Part shown: positions 1 to 12,604 of the stretch, piece after piece | Layout: every line of letters begins with the position of its first letter | Position numbering within the stretch: the stretch's first letter is position 1 | Assembly: GCF_020497125.1 (NCBI RefSeq) | Contig: NC_059073.1 | Coordinates: forward strand, 142,547,012 to 142,611,011 | Length of the DNA: 64,000 nt | From: Mauremys mutica | Taxonomy: Eukaryota; Chordata; Testudines; Geoemydidae | Direction of reading: 5' to 3' | Program-made: the position numbers and the translations under genes | The notes under the pieces: generated by a model | What the model was told of the DNA's origin: nothing | Databases searched by the model: none | What the model saw: only the letters and a program-made list of their open reading frames with translations

Positions 1-20
1 TGTCCTGAGTTTATCACACA
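1..20 (-). repeat. First 20 bases of the 3' LTR (rest left of the window)
   Basis: Exact 20/20 match to 4627-4646. It lies immediately downstream, in element orientation, of a purine-rich tract, as a 3' LTR should. Confidence 0.85.
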
Positions 21-35
21 TCCCGCCCCCCTGCT
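21..35 (-). other. Polypurine tract of the gypsy element
   Basis: The minus strand reads AGCAGGGGGGCGGGA directly before the 3' LTR start, the expected position of the plus-strand primer. One C interrupts the purine run. Confidence 0.7.
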
Positions 36-40
36 CAACA

Positions 41-1423
41 CTACAGTGTTGGGCTACTTGGGTCGGCAAAACAGTGTACCCTTGAAAGGCCATCCGCGTT
101 GCCATGCTTGATTCCAGACCTATGTTGTACTCTGAAGTGGAAGGGTTGTAGCGACAGGAACCACCTGGTCACTCTCGCATTTTTCTCTTTGTTTTGGTGC
201 ATCCACTTCAGGGGAGCATGGTCCGTGACAAGGGTAAACTTCCGTCCGAGTAGGTAATAGCGAAGACTTTCAATGGCCCACTTTACGGCCAGGCATTCCT
301 TTTCAACTACGGCATATTTCCGTTCCCTGGGCAGGAGTTTCCTACTGAGGAACAGGACGGGGTGTTCTTCCGCTCCAACCAGTTGTGAAAGCACCGCTCC
401 CAACCCAACTTCTGAGGCATCCGTTTGCAAGATAAACTCCTTCTCCCAGTCTGGAGCTACCAGCACTGGGTCAGTGCAGAGCGCGGTCCGCAGATCTGCA
501 AATGCCTCCTCAGCCGCGCTAGACCATTTCACTATATCTGGGCCACGGGCTTTCGTTAGGTCAGTTAGCGGGCATGCCCTGGTGGCGAAGTGGGGGATGA
601 ACCGCCTGTAGTACCCCACCAGCCCCAGGAATGCTCTGACCTGTTTCTTCCGGACAGGTCGGGGCCAATTCTGTATTGCCTCTAACTTGTTGAGTTGGGG
701 CTTTACCACACCTCTCCCCACTATATATCCAAGGTATTTGGCTTCTGCTAGCCCAATTGCGCATTTGGAGGGATTTGCAGTCAGCCCTGCCTTCCTCAAG
801 GTGTCCAGGACTGCTTCCACCTTCCCCAAGTGCGTCTCCCAATCCAGACTATGTATAATGACGTCATCAAGATAGGCGGCCGCATACCTGCCATGTGGGC
901 GTAACAGTTTGTCCATGAGTCGTTGGAAGGTGGCAGGAGCCCCATGTAAACCGAACGGGAGGACAGTGTATTGATACAGTCCCTCTGGAGTTGAAAAGGC
1001 CGTCTTCTCTTTGTCGGCCCCGGCCAAGGGAATTTGCCAATAACCCTTAGTCAGGTCAAGGGTGGACAAAAATCGTGCTTTCCCCAGTCGGTCAATTAGC
1101 TCATCTATCCGGGGTATAGGGTACGCATCAAATTGGGACACCTCATTCAGTTTCCGGAAGTCATTGCAAAACCTCATACTGCCATCCGGCTTAGGTACTA
1201 GGACCACTGGGCTTGACCATTGGCTATGAAACTCTTCAATGACCCCTAACTTCAACATTTTCCTGACTTCTGACTTGATCTCTTCTCTTTTCGCCTCCGG
1301 GATCCGGTATGGCTTTACATTCACCTTCACTCCAGGCTCTGTGAGGATGTGATGGTGAACCTCAGTAGTCCTGCCTGGCTTTTCTGAGAACACGTCCTGG
1401 TTGCGTTCAATCATGTGGATCAC
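41..1423 (-). CDS. Reverse transcriptase - RNase H of the gypsy element
   Basis: About 460 residues continuing the same frame after the TGA at 1432-1430. The apparent start codon is GTG; the first ATG is nine bases further on. It is more likely the interrupted C-terminal half of one gag-pol frame than a separately initiated gene. The RT shows SPVVLVPKPDGSMRFCNDFR, TLDLTKGYWQIPL, the AFSTPEGLYQYTVLPFGL block and the catalytic YLDD box (AAYLDDVIIHS). The RNase H shows TDASEVGLGAVLSQ, KECLAVKWA and TDHAPLKWM, and the frame ends shortly after DGLSR. All catalytic motifs are intact. No integrase follows, which confirms the IN-before-RT order. Confidence 0.9.
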   Translation of the reverse strand: MIHMIERNQDVFSEKPGRTTEVHHHILTEPGVKVNVKPYRIPEAKREEIKSEVRKMLKLGVIEEFHSQWSSPVVLVPKPDGSMRFCNDFRKLNEVSQFDAYPIPRIDELIDRLGKARFLSTLDLTKGYWQIPLAGADKEKTAFSTPEGLYQYTVLPFGLHGAPATFQRLMDKLLRPHGRYAAAYLDDVIIHSLDWETHLGKVEAVLDTLRKAGLTANPSKCAIGLAEAKYLGYIVGRGVVKPQLNKLEAIQNWPRPVRKKQVRAFLGLVGYYRRFIPHFATRACPLTDLTKARGPDIVKWSSAAEEAFADLRTALCTDPVLVAPDWEKEFILQTDASEVGLGAVLSQLVGAEEHPVLFLSRKLLPRERKYAVVEKECLAVKWAIESLRYYLLGRKFTLVTDHAPLKWMHQNKEKNARVTRWFLSLQPFHFRVQHRSGIKHGNADGLSRVHCFADPSSPTL

Positions 1424-1429
1424 CTCCGC

Positions 1430-4072
1430 TCATTGGTCAGAGGTCAATTCTGGGGATATTCCCACTTGGCCAGGCAGGTTGCTCTCGGGAGGGGGTGACC
1501 CTATAGTGACCACATGCGCTTCTCTGTCTTGCCAAGGTTTCAACAGGTTCACATGATAGATTTGTTCCAGCTTCCGGCGTCCGGGCTGTCGGACTTTGTA
1601 ATCGACCTCTCCAACGGCTTCTATTACCTTGTATGGCCCCTGCCATCTGGCCAGGAGCTTGCTCTCTGCTGTGGGTACGAGTACCATCACCCGATCTCCC
1701 ACCTGGAATTTTCGGGTCGTCGCCTGGCGATTGTAATATGTTTGTTGGGCCCCTTGTGCTCTCTCCATGTGTTCCCGCACTATGGGAGTGACTTGGGCTA
1801 TCCTGTCTTTCATCTGCAACACATGCTCGATGACGTTTCTCCCTGGGTTCGGCTGTTCTTCCCAACTTTCTTTGGCAATGTCCAGTATGCCGCGGGGGTG
1901 GTGACCATATAACAGTTCGAACGGGGAAAACCCAGTCGAAGTCTGAGGCACCTCCCTGATCGCAAACATTAGGTACGGTAGCAGGGTGTCCCAGTTCCTC
2001 CCATCCCGGCTCACCACCTTTCGTATCATGTTCTTCAACGTCCTATTAAAACGCTCGACGAGGCCATCAGTCTGCGGATGATAGACTGATGTCCTTAGGG
2101 TCCTTATGTGGAGCATTGCACATAGATCCTTCATTAATTTAGACACAAAGGGAGTTCCTTGATCTGTCAGGATCTCTTTGGGTATTCCCACTCTAGCAAA
2201 AATTTGGATTAATTCTTTAGCTATGGTCTTGGACGTAGTGTTCCGTAGGGGAATGGCCTCGGGGTATCGGGTGGCGTAATCTAGCACCACCAGTATGTGC
2301 TGATGGCCCCGGGCTGATCTTTCTAATGGCCCTACTAGGTCCATAGCTATCCGCTCAAAGGGGACTTCAATAATCGGGAGAGGTACCAAAGGTGCCCTTA
2401 AGCGGGGTCGGGGCCCGTGTAACTGGCATTCTGGGCAGGAGGCACAATATCGTTGGACCGCTGCATATATTCCAGGCCAAAAAAACCTCTGTAGAATTCG
2501 GTCCAGGGTTTTATCTACCCCTAGATGTCCCCCGAACAAATGGCTGTGAGCTAGCTCCATCACGCCCCTCTGATGTTTCTGGGGTACTAGGAGCTGTTCC
2601 ACGACTTGCTCTTGGATACGGACAACACGGTACAGCAGATCCTTCTTGATCATATAATACGGCCCTGGGCCCTTGGCTCTCCCTTCCACAGGGACCCCAT
2701 TCACCTCCACTACTTCTTTGCGAATGTTCTGGTATACTGGATCATTGGCCTGATCCTGTCCAAAATTCTCTAGTGAAGTTCCAAGTTGCCCCAACTCAGA
2801 GGGTTCTATCTCCCCCTCCCCTTCAAGGGAGGTCCCTGGGGAACTGGGCCCGGCTACTGGCTCCCCAACCTCCTCCCTAGTCCCCTCGTCCATTGGGCCA
2901 ACTCTCTCCCCTACGAGTATAGGCTTCTGATTCTGGGCCAAGATGCTCATTCCCCTCCCCTTATCTGCCCTCCTTTCTCGCCGAGTCTTCCTGGTTTTCC
3001 CAGGGGGCGAGAATAAGTCCTGGGCAAATTCTTGGAAGGCTGGGGGGTTGCTAACTACTGAGGCCACCCCATTGCTCTCTGGGGTGTTATCTTCTTCTGA
3101 CTCCTCTCCAGGAAGTAGACTGCCAAACCCTGGGAAGTCTCGTCCTATGAGGACTGGGTAGGGGAGTTTCGGGCTGTGGGGCCTTACCCCCCGAGTCTCT
3201 CTCTCCCAGTCCCCAGGTCCCTCCGAGTACTTTGGCTGCTCTTCGTCCTCCTTCTTCCCTGCCATAGTTCGGCCTGGAGCTATGGCAACTCGGGCCCTTG
3301 GTACGTAGCCTTGCCTCCTATCCTGGCGCCTCCCTTCCCCAGTGGTCCGAGAGAGTTCCTGTGCTGCTAGACGTCTCTCTACAAGGGCAACTATCTCATC
3401 ATAGGAGGAGGGATCATTTTGACTGACCCATCCTCGTATGTCCGGCGGTAGCCCTCTCATGTACCTGTCCACAACTATGGTTTCCACGACTTCCTCCGGC
3501 CGGCGGGTCTCGGGGCACAGCCACTTCCGGGCCAGATGGATCAGGTCAAACAGCTGGGACCTCGGGGCTTTGTTGGCTTGGTATTTCCACTCATGGAACC
3601 TCTGCGCCCTTATAGCTGTCGTCACGCCAGACCTTGCCAGGATCTCCGCCTTTAGCTGGGAGTAATCGGAAGCTGCTTCTGTTGCCATATCAAAATACGC
3701 TTTCTGTGCCTCCCCACACAGAAAAGGTGCCAGGATACTGGCCCACTGGTCTTGGGGCCAGGCCTCCCGCCGGGCCGTCCTCTCAAACGCAAGGAGATAC
3801 GCCTCCACGTCATCATCCACTGTCATCTTCTGTAAGTAGCGGCTGGCGTGCAGGGGCCGAGTCCCATGGGGGCCGTGCGTGAGGGTGGTCAGGGCCTTTA
3901 GCTGGTTCACAACCTCATGCAAGGTGGCTCGATCCTGAGCCGCCTGGCTCATCAGGAGTTGATTTGTCTCCTGCTGCATTCGTACCGCCTCCTGCTGGGC
4001 AGCCATCTGCACCCTGGTAGCTTCTTGCTGGGCCGCAGTGGCCTGCACCAATGCCTTCACTACATCTTCCAT
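1430..4072 (-). CDS. Gag (SCAN-like capsid) - protease remnant - integrase polyprotein of the gypsy element
   Basis: An 880-residue open frame. Residues 1-60 are a Gln/Ala-rich probable coiled coil. About 75-240 form the capsid, and 157-235 strongly resemble a SCAN domain ([31 protein letters not shown]). Residues 303-312, [10 protein letters not shown], are the C-terminal signature of a gypsy protease. I find neither a CCHC zinc knuckle nor a D(S/T)G catalytic triad, so the knuckle and protease core appear lost by an in-frame deletion near 280-300. The integrase follows: a zinc-binding region with H511/H516 and C546/C549, a DDE core with D578, D637 and E673 (35 residues between the last two), then a GPY/F-type module ([11 protein letters not shown]). 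The start ATG follows a run of about 12 A. It ends in a TGA in frame with the RT ORF. With no protease the copy is probably non-autonomous. Confidence 0.88.
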   Translation of the reverse strand: MEDVVKALVQATAAQQEATRVQMAAQQEAVRMQQETNQLLMSQAAQDRATLHEVVNQLKALTTLTHGPHGTRPLHASRYLQKMTVDDDVEAYLLAFERTARREAWPQDQWASILAPFLCGEAQKAYFDMATEAASDYSQLKAEILARSGVTTAIRAQRFHEWKYQANKAPRSQLFDLIHLARKWLCPETRRPEEVVETIVVDRYMRGLPPDIRGWVSQNDPSSYDEIVALVERRLAAQELSRTTGEGRRQDRRQGYVPRARVAIAPGRTMAGKKEDEEQPKYSEGPGDWERETRGVRPHSPKLPYPVLIGRDFPGFGSLLPGEESEEDNTPESNGVASVVSNPPAFQEFAQDLFSPPGKTRKTRRERRADKGRGMSILAQNQKPILVGERVGPMDEGTREEVGEPVAGPSSPGTSLEGEGEIEPSELGQLGTSLENFGQDQANDPVYQNIRKEVVEVNGVPVEGRAKGPGPYYMIKKDLLYRVVRIQEQVVEQLLVPQKHQRGVMELAHSHLFGGHLGVDKTLDRILQRFFWPGIYAAVQRYCASCPECQLHGPRPRLRAPLVPLPIIEVPFERIAMDLVGPLERSARGHQHILVVLDYATRYPEAIPLRNTTSKTIAKELIQIFARVGIPKEILTDQGTPFVSKLMKDLCAMLHIRTLRTSVYHPQTDGLVERFNRTLKNMIRKVVSRDGRNWDTLLPYLMFAIREVPQTSTGFSPFELLYGHHPRGILDIAKESWEEQPNPGRNVIEHVLQMKDRIAQVTPIVREHMERAQGAQQTYYNRQATTRKFQVGDRVMVLVPTAESKLLARWQGPYKVIEAVGEVDYKVRQPGRRKLEQIYHVNLLKPWQDREAHVVTIGSPPPESNLPGQVGISPELTSDQ

Positions 4073-4134
4073 TTTTTTTTTTTTGGGGTGCTTTTACCCT
4101 GCCCCGAGACGGTTTGCCGCAAAGTCTCACTCAC

Positions 4135-4152
4135 ATCCCACTCCTGACACCA
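4135..4152 (-). other. Primer-binding site, probably tRNA-Leu
   Basis: The minus strand reads TGGTGTCAGGAGTGGGAT, which begins with TGG (complement of CCA) and matches the complement of the 3' end of vertebrate tRNA-Leu(CAG) over all 18 bases, from memory of that tRNA. It lies 2 nt from the LTR end. Confidence 0.8.
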
Positions 4153-4154
4153 CG

Positions 4155-4646
4155 TGTGGCAAAGTCCCGTCTCAGTCTCCCCAGCCTCTGCTGTTTTTAG
4201 CTCTGGTGAGACCGGCTAGGGTAATGCAGTCCCCCTTAGGACTCAGGGGAAGTCTGTTCCCTGTCTTCTCACCAGTCTTAATTAAAGTATTTTTTTACCC
4301 TGCCTTGTAGGAGAGCGTCCTGCCGCTCTGCCTGGGGAGGCTTGCTGCTTCAACACTCCTGGTAGCCAGGCTCCTCTCTCTCTGCTTCCCCCCCCCTTCC
4401 TTCCTCCCTCCCAGGAAGGGGTTTAAAAAGGTCTCAGGCAGCTCCAAGTTGGAACCAGCTGATCCTAATTACCCTCAGGTAGCTCCCCTCAGCTGATTCT
4501 AATTTGCTACCTTGGTAACCCTTTCTCAGCTGAACCTGCTTGACCTGTAGTTGCCTCTCAGTTGATAAGGAGGAGGGCCTTTTAACCCTCTGGGACTGAC
4601 TCCTCCCCCCCCCTCTGGCAACTGTCTGTCCTGAGTTTATCACACA
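4155..4646 (-). repeat. 5' LTR of the Gmr1-like gypsy element
   Basis: 492 bp with TGTG...CACA ends on either strand. The minus-strand start TGTGTGATAAACTCAGGACA recurs at 20-1, where the second LTR begins. The inner end stops two bases before the primer-binding site, as expected for Ty3/gypsy. No convincing AATAAA signal was found. Confidence 0.88.
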
Positions 4647-4652
4647 AGTCTA

Positions 4653-4948
4653 GGGGTATGTCTTCACTACCCACCGGATCGGCGGGTAGCAATCGATTTC
4701 TTGGAGTTCGATATATCGCGTCTCATCTAGATGCGATACATCGAACCCCGAACGCGCTCCCGTCGACTCCGGAACTCCACCGGAGCGAGTGGCGGTAGCG
4801 GAGTCGACGGGGTAGCCGCGGACGTTGATCCCGCGCCGTGAGGACGGGTAAGTAATTCGAGCTAAGGTACTTCGACTTCAGCTACGCTATTCACGTAGCT
4901 GAAGTTGCGTACCTTAGATCGACCCCCCCCCCCAGTGTAGACCAGGCC
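4653..4948. mobile_element. Hairpin-rich MITE (about 296 bp) abutting the gypsy LTR
   Basis: The ends GGGGTATGTCTTCACTAC and, on the other strand, GGCCTGGTCTACACTGGG form imperfect terminal inverted repeats flanked by TA (4651-4652 and 4949-4950). The interior is a chain of inverted repeats: a pair around TCGATATATCG and GCGATACATCG, GTCGACTCCG at about 4764 against CGGAGTCGAC at about 4799, and CTTCAGCTACG/CGTAGCTGAAG at about 4876-4905. A C12 run precedes the right end. No coding capacity. The superfamily is unresolved (TA flanks, but GTCTACACT-type ends like the hAT-like elements elsewhere). Confidence 0.7.
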
Positions 4949-5297
4949 TAGGTCACTGTGGCTCTTTTCAGCTTCTTATGCAAACAGACTTATTACTGGA
5001 GAAACATTTTTGCATAAACAGGCTTATTGTGCAAGTTTCTGTAGCAATCTTAAACCAAATGATTTTCTATTTCCCTAGTTTTCCACATAGGTTACCACAG
5101 TCCATCCAAATGAAGTAGAAACTCTACTATCATAACCATCTTTGGCACAGCCATCTTCTAAATGACTGTAAACTCATTTGCTTCATCCTTGCATGTGAAC
5201 AGGTCTTTTTGAAAGAGAAGACACACTCCAGGTCCTTAGCTCTAATAATTGGGAATTATAAAAATCAATAGAGCTTTATTTATAAAATATGGAACTA

Positions 5298-5459
<162 letters not shown>

Positions 5460-5527
5460 CTAAAGAGAGGAAAAAACAGTAGGAAATATTTAGCCAACAG
5501 TAACCACTGCCACCATAGATTAAAGAG

Positions 5528-5755
5528 AATGGATGGTCCAATGGTCAGAGTACTAGCCTGGCACTCAGGAGAACAGGGTTCAATTCCTTGCTCTGCCACA
5601 GGTTTCCTGCATGCCCTTGATCAAGTCACTTAGCCTCTCTGTGTTAGAGTTCCCCCTCTGTAACATGGGGATAATAGCACTTCCCTACCTGATATGTGAG
5701 GATAAATACATTACAACAACATGAGGTGATCAGATACTATGAAAATGGAGGCCAG
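5528..5755 (+). mobile_element. MIR-like tRNA-derived SINE
   Basis: It has a tRNA-like box region (GGTTCAATTCCTTGCTCTGC), then a core ending TCACTTAGCCTCTCTGTG and AACATGGGGATAATAGCAC, the classic MIR order. Diverged. Confidence 0.75.
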
Positions 5756-6218
5756 ATAAGTACCTAAGATAGACCCCCCGCACACACACACACTATTAGC
5801 CACAACACCGCCTCAGTCTGCATATCAATATGTACATGAAGGGGAGATATGGCTACTTGGTCCCAACTTCAAATTAATCTAAATATACACTTCAGATGAG
5901 TTGGGCCAGGTAGGTGGCCAAAAAGTTGTAGGCGCTTCAAATCAAAATCTTCACCCACATTTGCCATTGTCCCCCATGGTGGGGAGGGTTGTTCCAAGCA
6001 GAAAGAACAGTTTCACAATACAAAGGTTCTCTTCTGGCTGAGGATTGTCTACAATGATTTCTCTGACCCAGATCAATTTCTGTTGTCATAAATCAGCCTC
6101 ATTAGGTCAAGGTCTAATCACAGCTGCAAGCTCTGCTCCATAGTCCCGAAAAGAGGTAGGCCTTATCTACCCTAGAAAGCTTTAAACACACCAGGATAAA
6201 CAAACTGGCAAAACCCTC

Positions 6219-6680
6219 TTAGGGCTCATCTACATGCACATTTAGTTGGCAGCAACCTGGGGTGTGAATCTACCCCACATTAGCCTGCCGCCCTCTAACT
6301 GTCCGTGTGGATTCTGCTGATAGTTCATTGATCTGCTTCGATCTAGTCCTCTTAGAAAAGGAACTAAATCAAAGCATATTAACAAACTGCTAATGCGCAT
6401 CAGCTGGGTCCATCTGGACAGTTAGTCTGCAACAGGCTAGCCAAGGATAGATTCATGCACAAGCTTGCCACAAATGGATGGTTTGTGCAGACAAACCCGT
6501 AGTGTAGATGCAGTTATACGAATATAAGAGTTTCCTGAAGCTATACCAGTATGAACTCTTGGATACTGGTATAACTGAGTCCATACTGGGGGGTTGTACT
6601 GCTAGAATTGAACTGCTAAAATGTGACAGCCCTAACCAAAATAGTTCCACCTGAACTAAATCAGTGTGTAGACAAGGCCA
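6219..6680. mobile_element. Ancient non-autonomous DNA transposon fragment(s)
   Basis: The ends AGGGCTCATCTACATG and, reverse-complemented from the right, GGCCTTGTCTACACACTG resemble the GTCTACAC-type termini of other elements here. An internal GTAGTGTAGATGCAG near 6509 suggests two fused or nested copies. No clear duplication. Confidence 0.45.
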
Positions 6681-7074
6681 AATTAAATTTGTATTCGTTG
6701 AAAACAGAGAGTAGTAAGTGAAATACAGGACAAAGAAGGTTAAATAAAGCAGGATGGTCTCAGGGAATTGTCAGACTATAATCAGACAAATGGTCCAGTC
6801 AGTCCTGATCCCATTTTTGACAGAAGCTAGGACTAGCTGCTTCAGAAGATGCTAAAGTCACACAAAAGGGGCAATTTTGTAACAAAATCTGCACAGGGGA
6901 AACCTAACCTAACCTCAGATGCTGTATGATTGGCTTTTGCATATAAAGAATATGAAGGAAGGTATCGTAATGAAATTGTGTTCTTCTTTAACATTAATTC
7001 TGACTTTTTTAAAATGCAATTTGTGAAATAGCTACATGAAATGCATGGAGTTTATGGCGCACAATTATTATTAC

Positions 7075-7135
7075 AGTAACACTTACAGGCTCCATTGTGC
7101 TAGGTACTGTACAAACACAGCATGACCACATCCAC
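7075..7135 (+). repeat. Copy of a dispersed repeat motif
   Basis: Contains CCATTGTGCTAGGTACTGTA and ACAAACACAG, shared in diverged form with sites near 10818, 23158, 25170, 32099, 33205 (minus), 45960 and 55480. Family name not recalled. Confidence 0.5.
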
Positions 7136-7854
7136 ACTAGAAGCCTTTCATCAGTATGGGAATACCAGTGCAGTATACTCCCGACTATCCGACTAGTGGG
7201 GGGACATGGATTGTATTCGGGTAATTGGGAGTTCAGACACTCGAGAGGGCAGGAGCCATTCAGCAGCAGGGTGGCCTCTTCTGTGGCCGGGGACGTGTTC
7301 TCATCACAGTCTTGGCCAGTGGTCTCTGCTCTGCCCAGTTTATTTGCTCCTGTGACAGAGGGACTGCACAAGGCTGGCTGCCACAGGATGGCTTCCCCCA
7401 CAGCTGCAGGCTCATTGTCCTCCTTACAGTCCTGGCCTGGGGTCTGCTCTGTTACCTGAACCTCTGCATTATCCAAATCCCTTCCTCGTCCCATTCCGCC
7501 CCCCATGTATTTCATGCATTTCCTGCTCGGGGACAAGGAAGGGTTCAGAAAATGTGGAGGTTTGACAATATGGTTTGTTAAAGAGGAGTATACCGTACAC
7601 TACACTGGCAAAGCACTCCTAGGACAGACACAACTATATCAGTAATGCCATGCTTCGTAGGGCATGACTATTCCTCCCTGAGCCATACCAGGAAAAGCCC
7701 AGTTTGGCCGGTATAACTAAGCCTGCACTACAGGCTTCTGGCAACCCAGCTTTTGTCAGGGATCACACCTCATCACACCCCTGACAGAGCTATTCTGGCA
7801 GAGGTCTGAGGCATAGACCTGCCCCAAGAGCCAGGCCCTGCCCCAGAATGCATA

Positions 7855-8262
7855 CGCTCTGAGGGGACAGGAAAGACAAAGGATGGTAAGGAAACAGACA
7901 CTGAAGGTCAACAACTGGGCCAAGGTCAAAACAGCAGGTCAGTAGCGTAGCCAGGAATAGAACCTGGGGAGTAATTCTGCCCAAGAGGGTTCTAGGGTGG
8001 CATTAAGTTTTGTGCCCTCCTGCTTTTGAGCTACTGAAGGGGGCCATCTTAGGCTGCCTCTAGCTGGCAAAGCCACCTCAGACCCCTGCAGGGCTGCCCT
8101 TTACGCTGGGACTTATAGGGGGCTACCTTGCACCGAGCATACATTGGAAAAATTCTCCCCGGATTGGCTCCCTTTTATGGTGCCACAGCCGTGCAATTTT
8201 CAGTCAACTCCCAGTCCAGTGCCCTATCCACTAGGCCACACTGCCTCCCAAGCCAGAGGCTC
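7855..8262 (-). mobile_element. MIR-like SINE, antisense, split by an insertion
   Basis: 7855-7975 reads like the antisense MIR core (CAGACACTGAAGGTC, AGGAATAGAACCTGGGGAG) and 8196-8262 like its tRNA-derived head (CAGTGCCCTATCCACTAGGC). About 220 unrelated bases lie between, with vaguely inverted ends. Confidence 0.4.
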
Positions 8263-9267
8263 CTCACAACACACAGGCCCCAGCCCTATAGGGGCTCCAA
8301 TTGAACACAGCAGAATGAAAAGCTCAATAAGATTTTGCAGGACAGAGCTCGTAGCAAGGAAAATGGCCTCTTGCACAGCAGAATGTACTGTGCTCAGTTT
8401 TTCTTCCTCTCGTATAAATTGAGCTGTATATGTAGAGCAGTTGTTGAGGCTATAGTTTAACGGTTACTGTCTGACTGTTTCCTAACTCAGAACTTTACAA
8501 AGCAGTTAGCTACACCCAAGCGTAACCTTTAAACTAAGCCATTCCATTCCTTCTACTCATTACTTCTGCAGAATCACCATTATGCTGACAACCAGAGACA
8601 AGATTTTCTTATCTTCACATCAGAAAGTGAAAAAAGAGAAGCCGCCTGTATTTTATTAGGTTCTATGGGCACACATTGCTCAACAGTCACATTTCACCTT
8701 CAACAGGACAGCAAGTCAAACAGGTTTAGAAGTCATCGCTAGAAACAGAGGTCTGAAAAACCTTAATGAGGAAAAATCTGGTTTTCCTACAAACCGAAAA
8801 CTCCAGCCAGGTTTGGGATTCCAGGGCCGAGTTATTGTCTCGGGTAGGAACCCATGTCAGACATTTTAAAAAAAAAAATCCCGTATAGCTTTGATTTTAT
8901 GTGGTCAAGACCCAACACCAGGTGCAGCTTTGGATCTGTTCCAGTTTGGGGATTTATTTGAACCCAAACCAAAAAAAATGCTAGGTTGCGCACTCATGGG
9001 AAGTGTAATCAGATTCACACTTGTGTACAAACTGCAACCACTAAATTTCATACATCTCTGAATTAAAGCATCATAAGAGGGAGTAGAGCAGAGATGAAAT
9101 CATGTTTCATGAACTGGCCACTATCATTTGAAATAACTCAACACAAAGATCAAATGGAGGCTCTCTCTATGCAGAACTTAGATTAAAAAAAATTGTTTTG
9201 ACTAACTGTTTTGGTATATCCAATAGTTACCAAGTAATCTAAGTTTTTTATTCAAGGCCGCAAGTCA

Positions 9268-11412
<2,145 letters not shown>

Positions 11413-11965
11413 CTAGACGCATTGCACACCAAACATCTTGTTTAATGCAAAGAAATGGATGTCTCCTCATTTTCTATAGCCACAGCAAGAGGAATATTGT
11501 TGCTTTTAGATTCTACAGCACACGTACTAGATAAGTTTGAAATAGAAACACAGTCTTATAATAAAGAGGGGAAGAATAACCATATAAACCAGCAAGATCC
11601 ATGCACACCTCTGGAGGGGGTGGGGGGCGGGAGTCACACGGAAGACCATGTTCTAGCAGCAACCCTTCCCCACATGCCCCTTTTCATGCTCCTCAACCCC
11701 ACAAACAGATTGTATTGTCTCCATTAAGATTGTCAATTCTTCAGGACAGTGACTGTGTGTCTTAGTTGTCTGAAGTGCCTAAATAGATTTCAATTGCTAT
11801 GACCTACATTTTCAATAGTGAATTTTAATTTGGTGTGCTCAACAAGAGATGCTTAAGATGGGCCTGTGGGGAAAGGGGGGAAAAAATCAGGACCCTTAAA
11901 AGGTGCCTCAAGTTGTGCACCCATAAATAACTAGTCATTTAAAAAAAATCCTTGCTTATACAAGT

Positions 11966-12082
11966 ATCAGCGGGGTAGCAGAGTTAGTTTGCATCCCCAA
12001 AAACAATGAGGAGTCCGGTGGCACCTTAAATTTGATGTCAGTTAGTCTTTAAGGTGCCACCGGACTCCTCGTTTTTGTTTAT
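11966..12082. repeat. Inverted pair of a reptilian interspersed repeat
   Basis: GAGGAGTCCGGTGGCACCTT near 12009 is answered by AAGGTGCCACCGGACTCCTC near 12051, giving a hairpin with about a 20-bp stem and a loop of about 22 bases. The left arm starts with GTATCAGCGGGGTAGCAGAG, typical of a repeat also seen at 61170-61256 and, reversed, at 61975-62060. Confidence 0.7.
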
Positions 12083-12604
12083 ACAAGTTCTGCGTAGAAA
12101 ATATAGGGTACCACGTATGCAATGGTTATAGCTAACAAAATAAGATCTGAGCACACAACATATATACCTTAGGTCTACTATCAGAGTGTATCAGCCCATG
12201 ACCAACACGTACTCCAGCCTTCTTGAGCAATGTCTTCCCCACAAAATAGCTTGCAGAACTAGGCCCATTAGATTAAGCCTAGTTCCTTTCTCGACCACGG
12301 GCTACGTTGATCACAGGATTGTCACTGAATTTTATCCAGCTTGATTTTCATGCAGGCTGTCAAAAGGCTTAGCATTTACAAGCGGTATTTGATAGGCCAA
12401 AACCATACAACTGGATACTGAAACATTTATGATGGGCACAGGGTTTGTCTCTGGCTACTCCCAATATTTAAAAACATTGCCAAAACACTAGGATTATCCA
12501 GGTATTGTTTCAAACCAGTAGAGCCATTGCCTTCCCTCACACTTAGCCCTTTCAAACAAACACAGATGGAAACAGAGAAAGAGAGAGATAGAGAAGGAAG
12601 GATA

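Larger units (their letters stand above)
1..4646 (-). mobile_element. Ty3/gypsy LTR retrotransposon, Gmr1-like (integrase before RT), left LTR truncated by window edge
   Basis: Read on the minus strand the order is 5' LTR (4155-4646), primer-binding site (4135-4152), gag-integrase ORF (4072-1430), RT-RNase H ORF (1423-41), polypurine tract (21-35) and the first 20 bases of the 3' LTR (20-1). The 20 bases at 1-20 are identical to 4627-4646, the LTR start. The domain order Gag-(protease remnant)-IN-RT-RNase H differs from ordinary Ty3/gypsy elements (PR-RT-RH-IN) and matches the Gmr1 group described in deuterostomes. The element lies in an AAK1 intron in the same orientation as the gene. A target-site duplication cannot be tested because the other flank is outside the window. 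Confidence 0.92.

Noticed and set aside
5528..5600. tRNA gene
   Set aside because: It has box B-like sequence but belongs to a diverged MIR SINE and cannot fold as an intact tRNA.
7009..7581. Overlapping ORFs of 118-175 residues on both strands
   Set aside because: No recognisable domain, no splice context, and part lies in a dispersed repeat.
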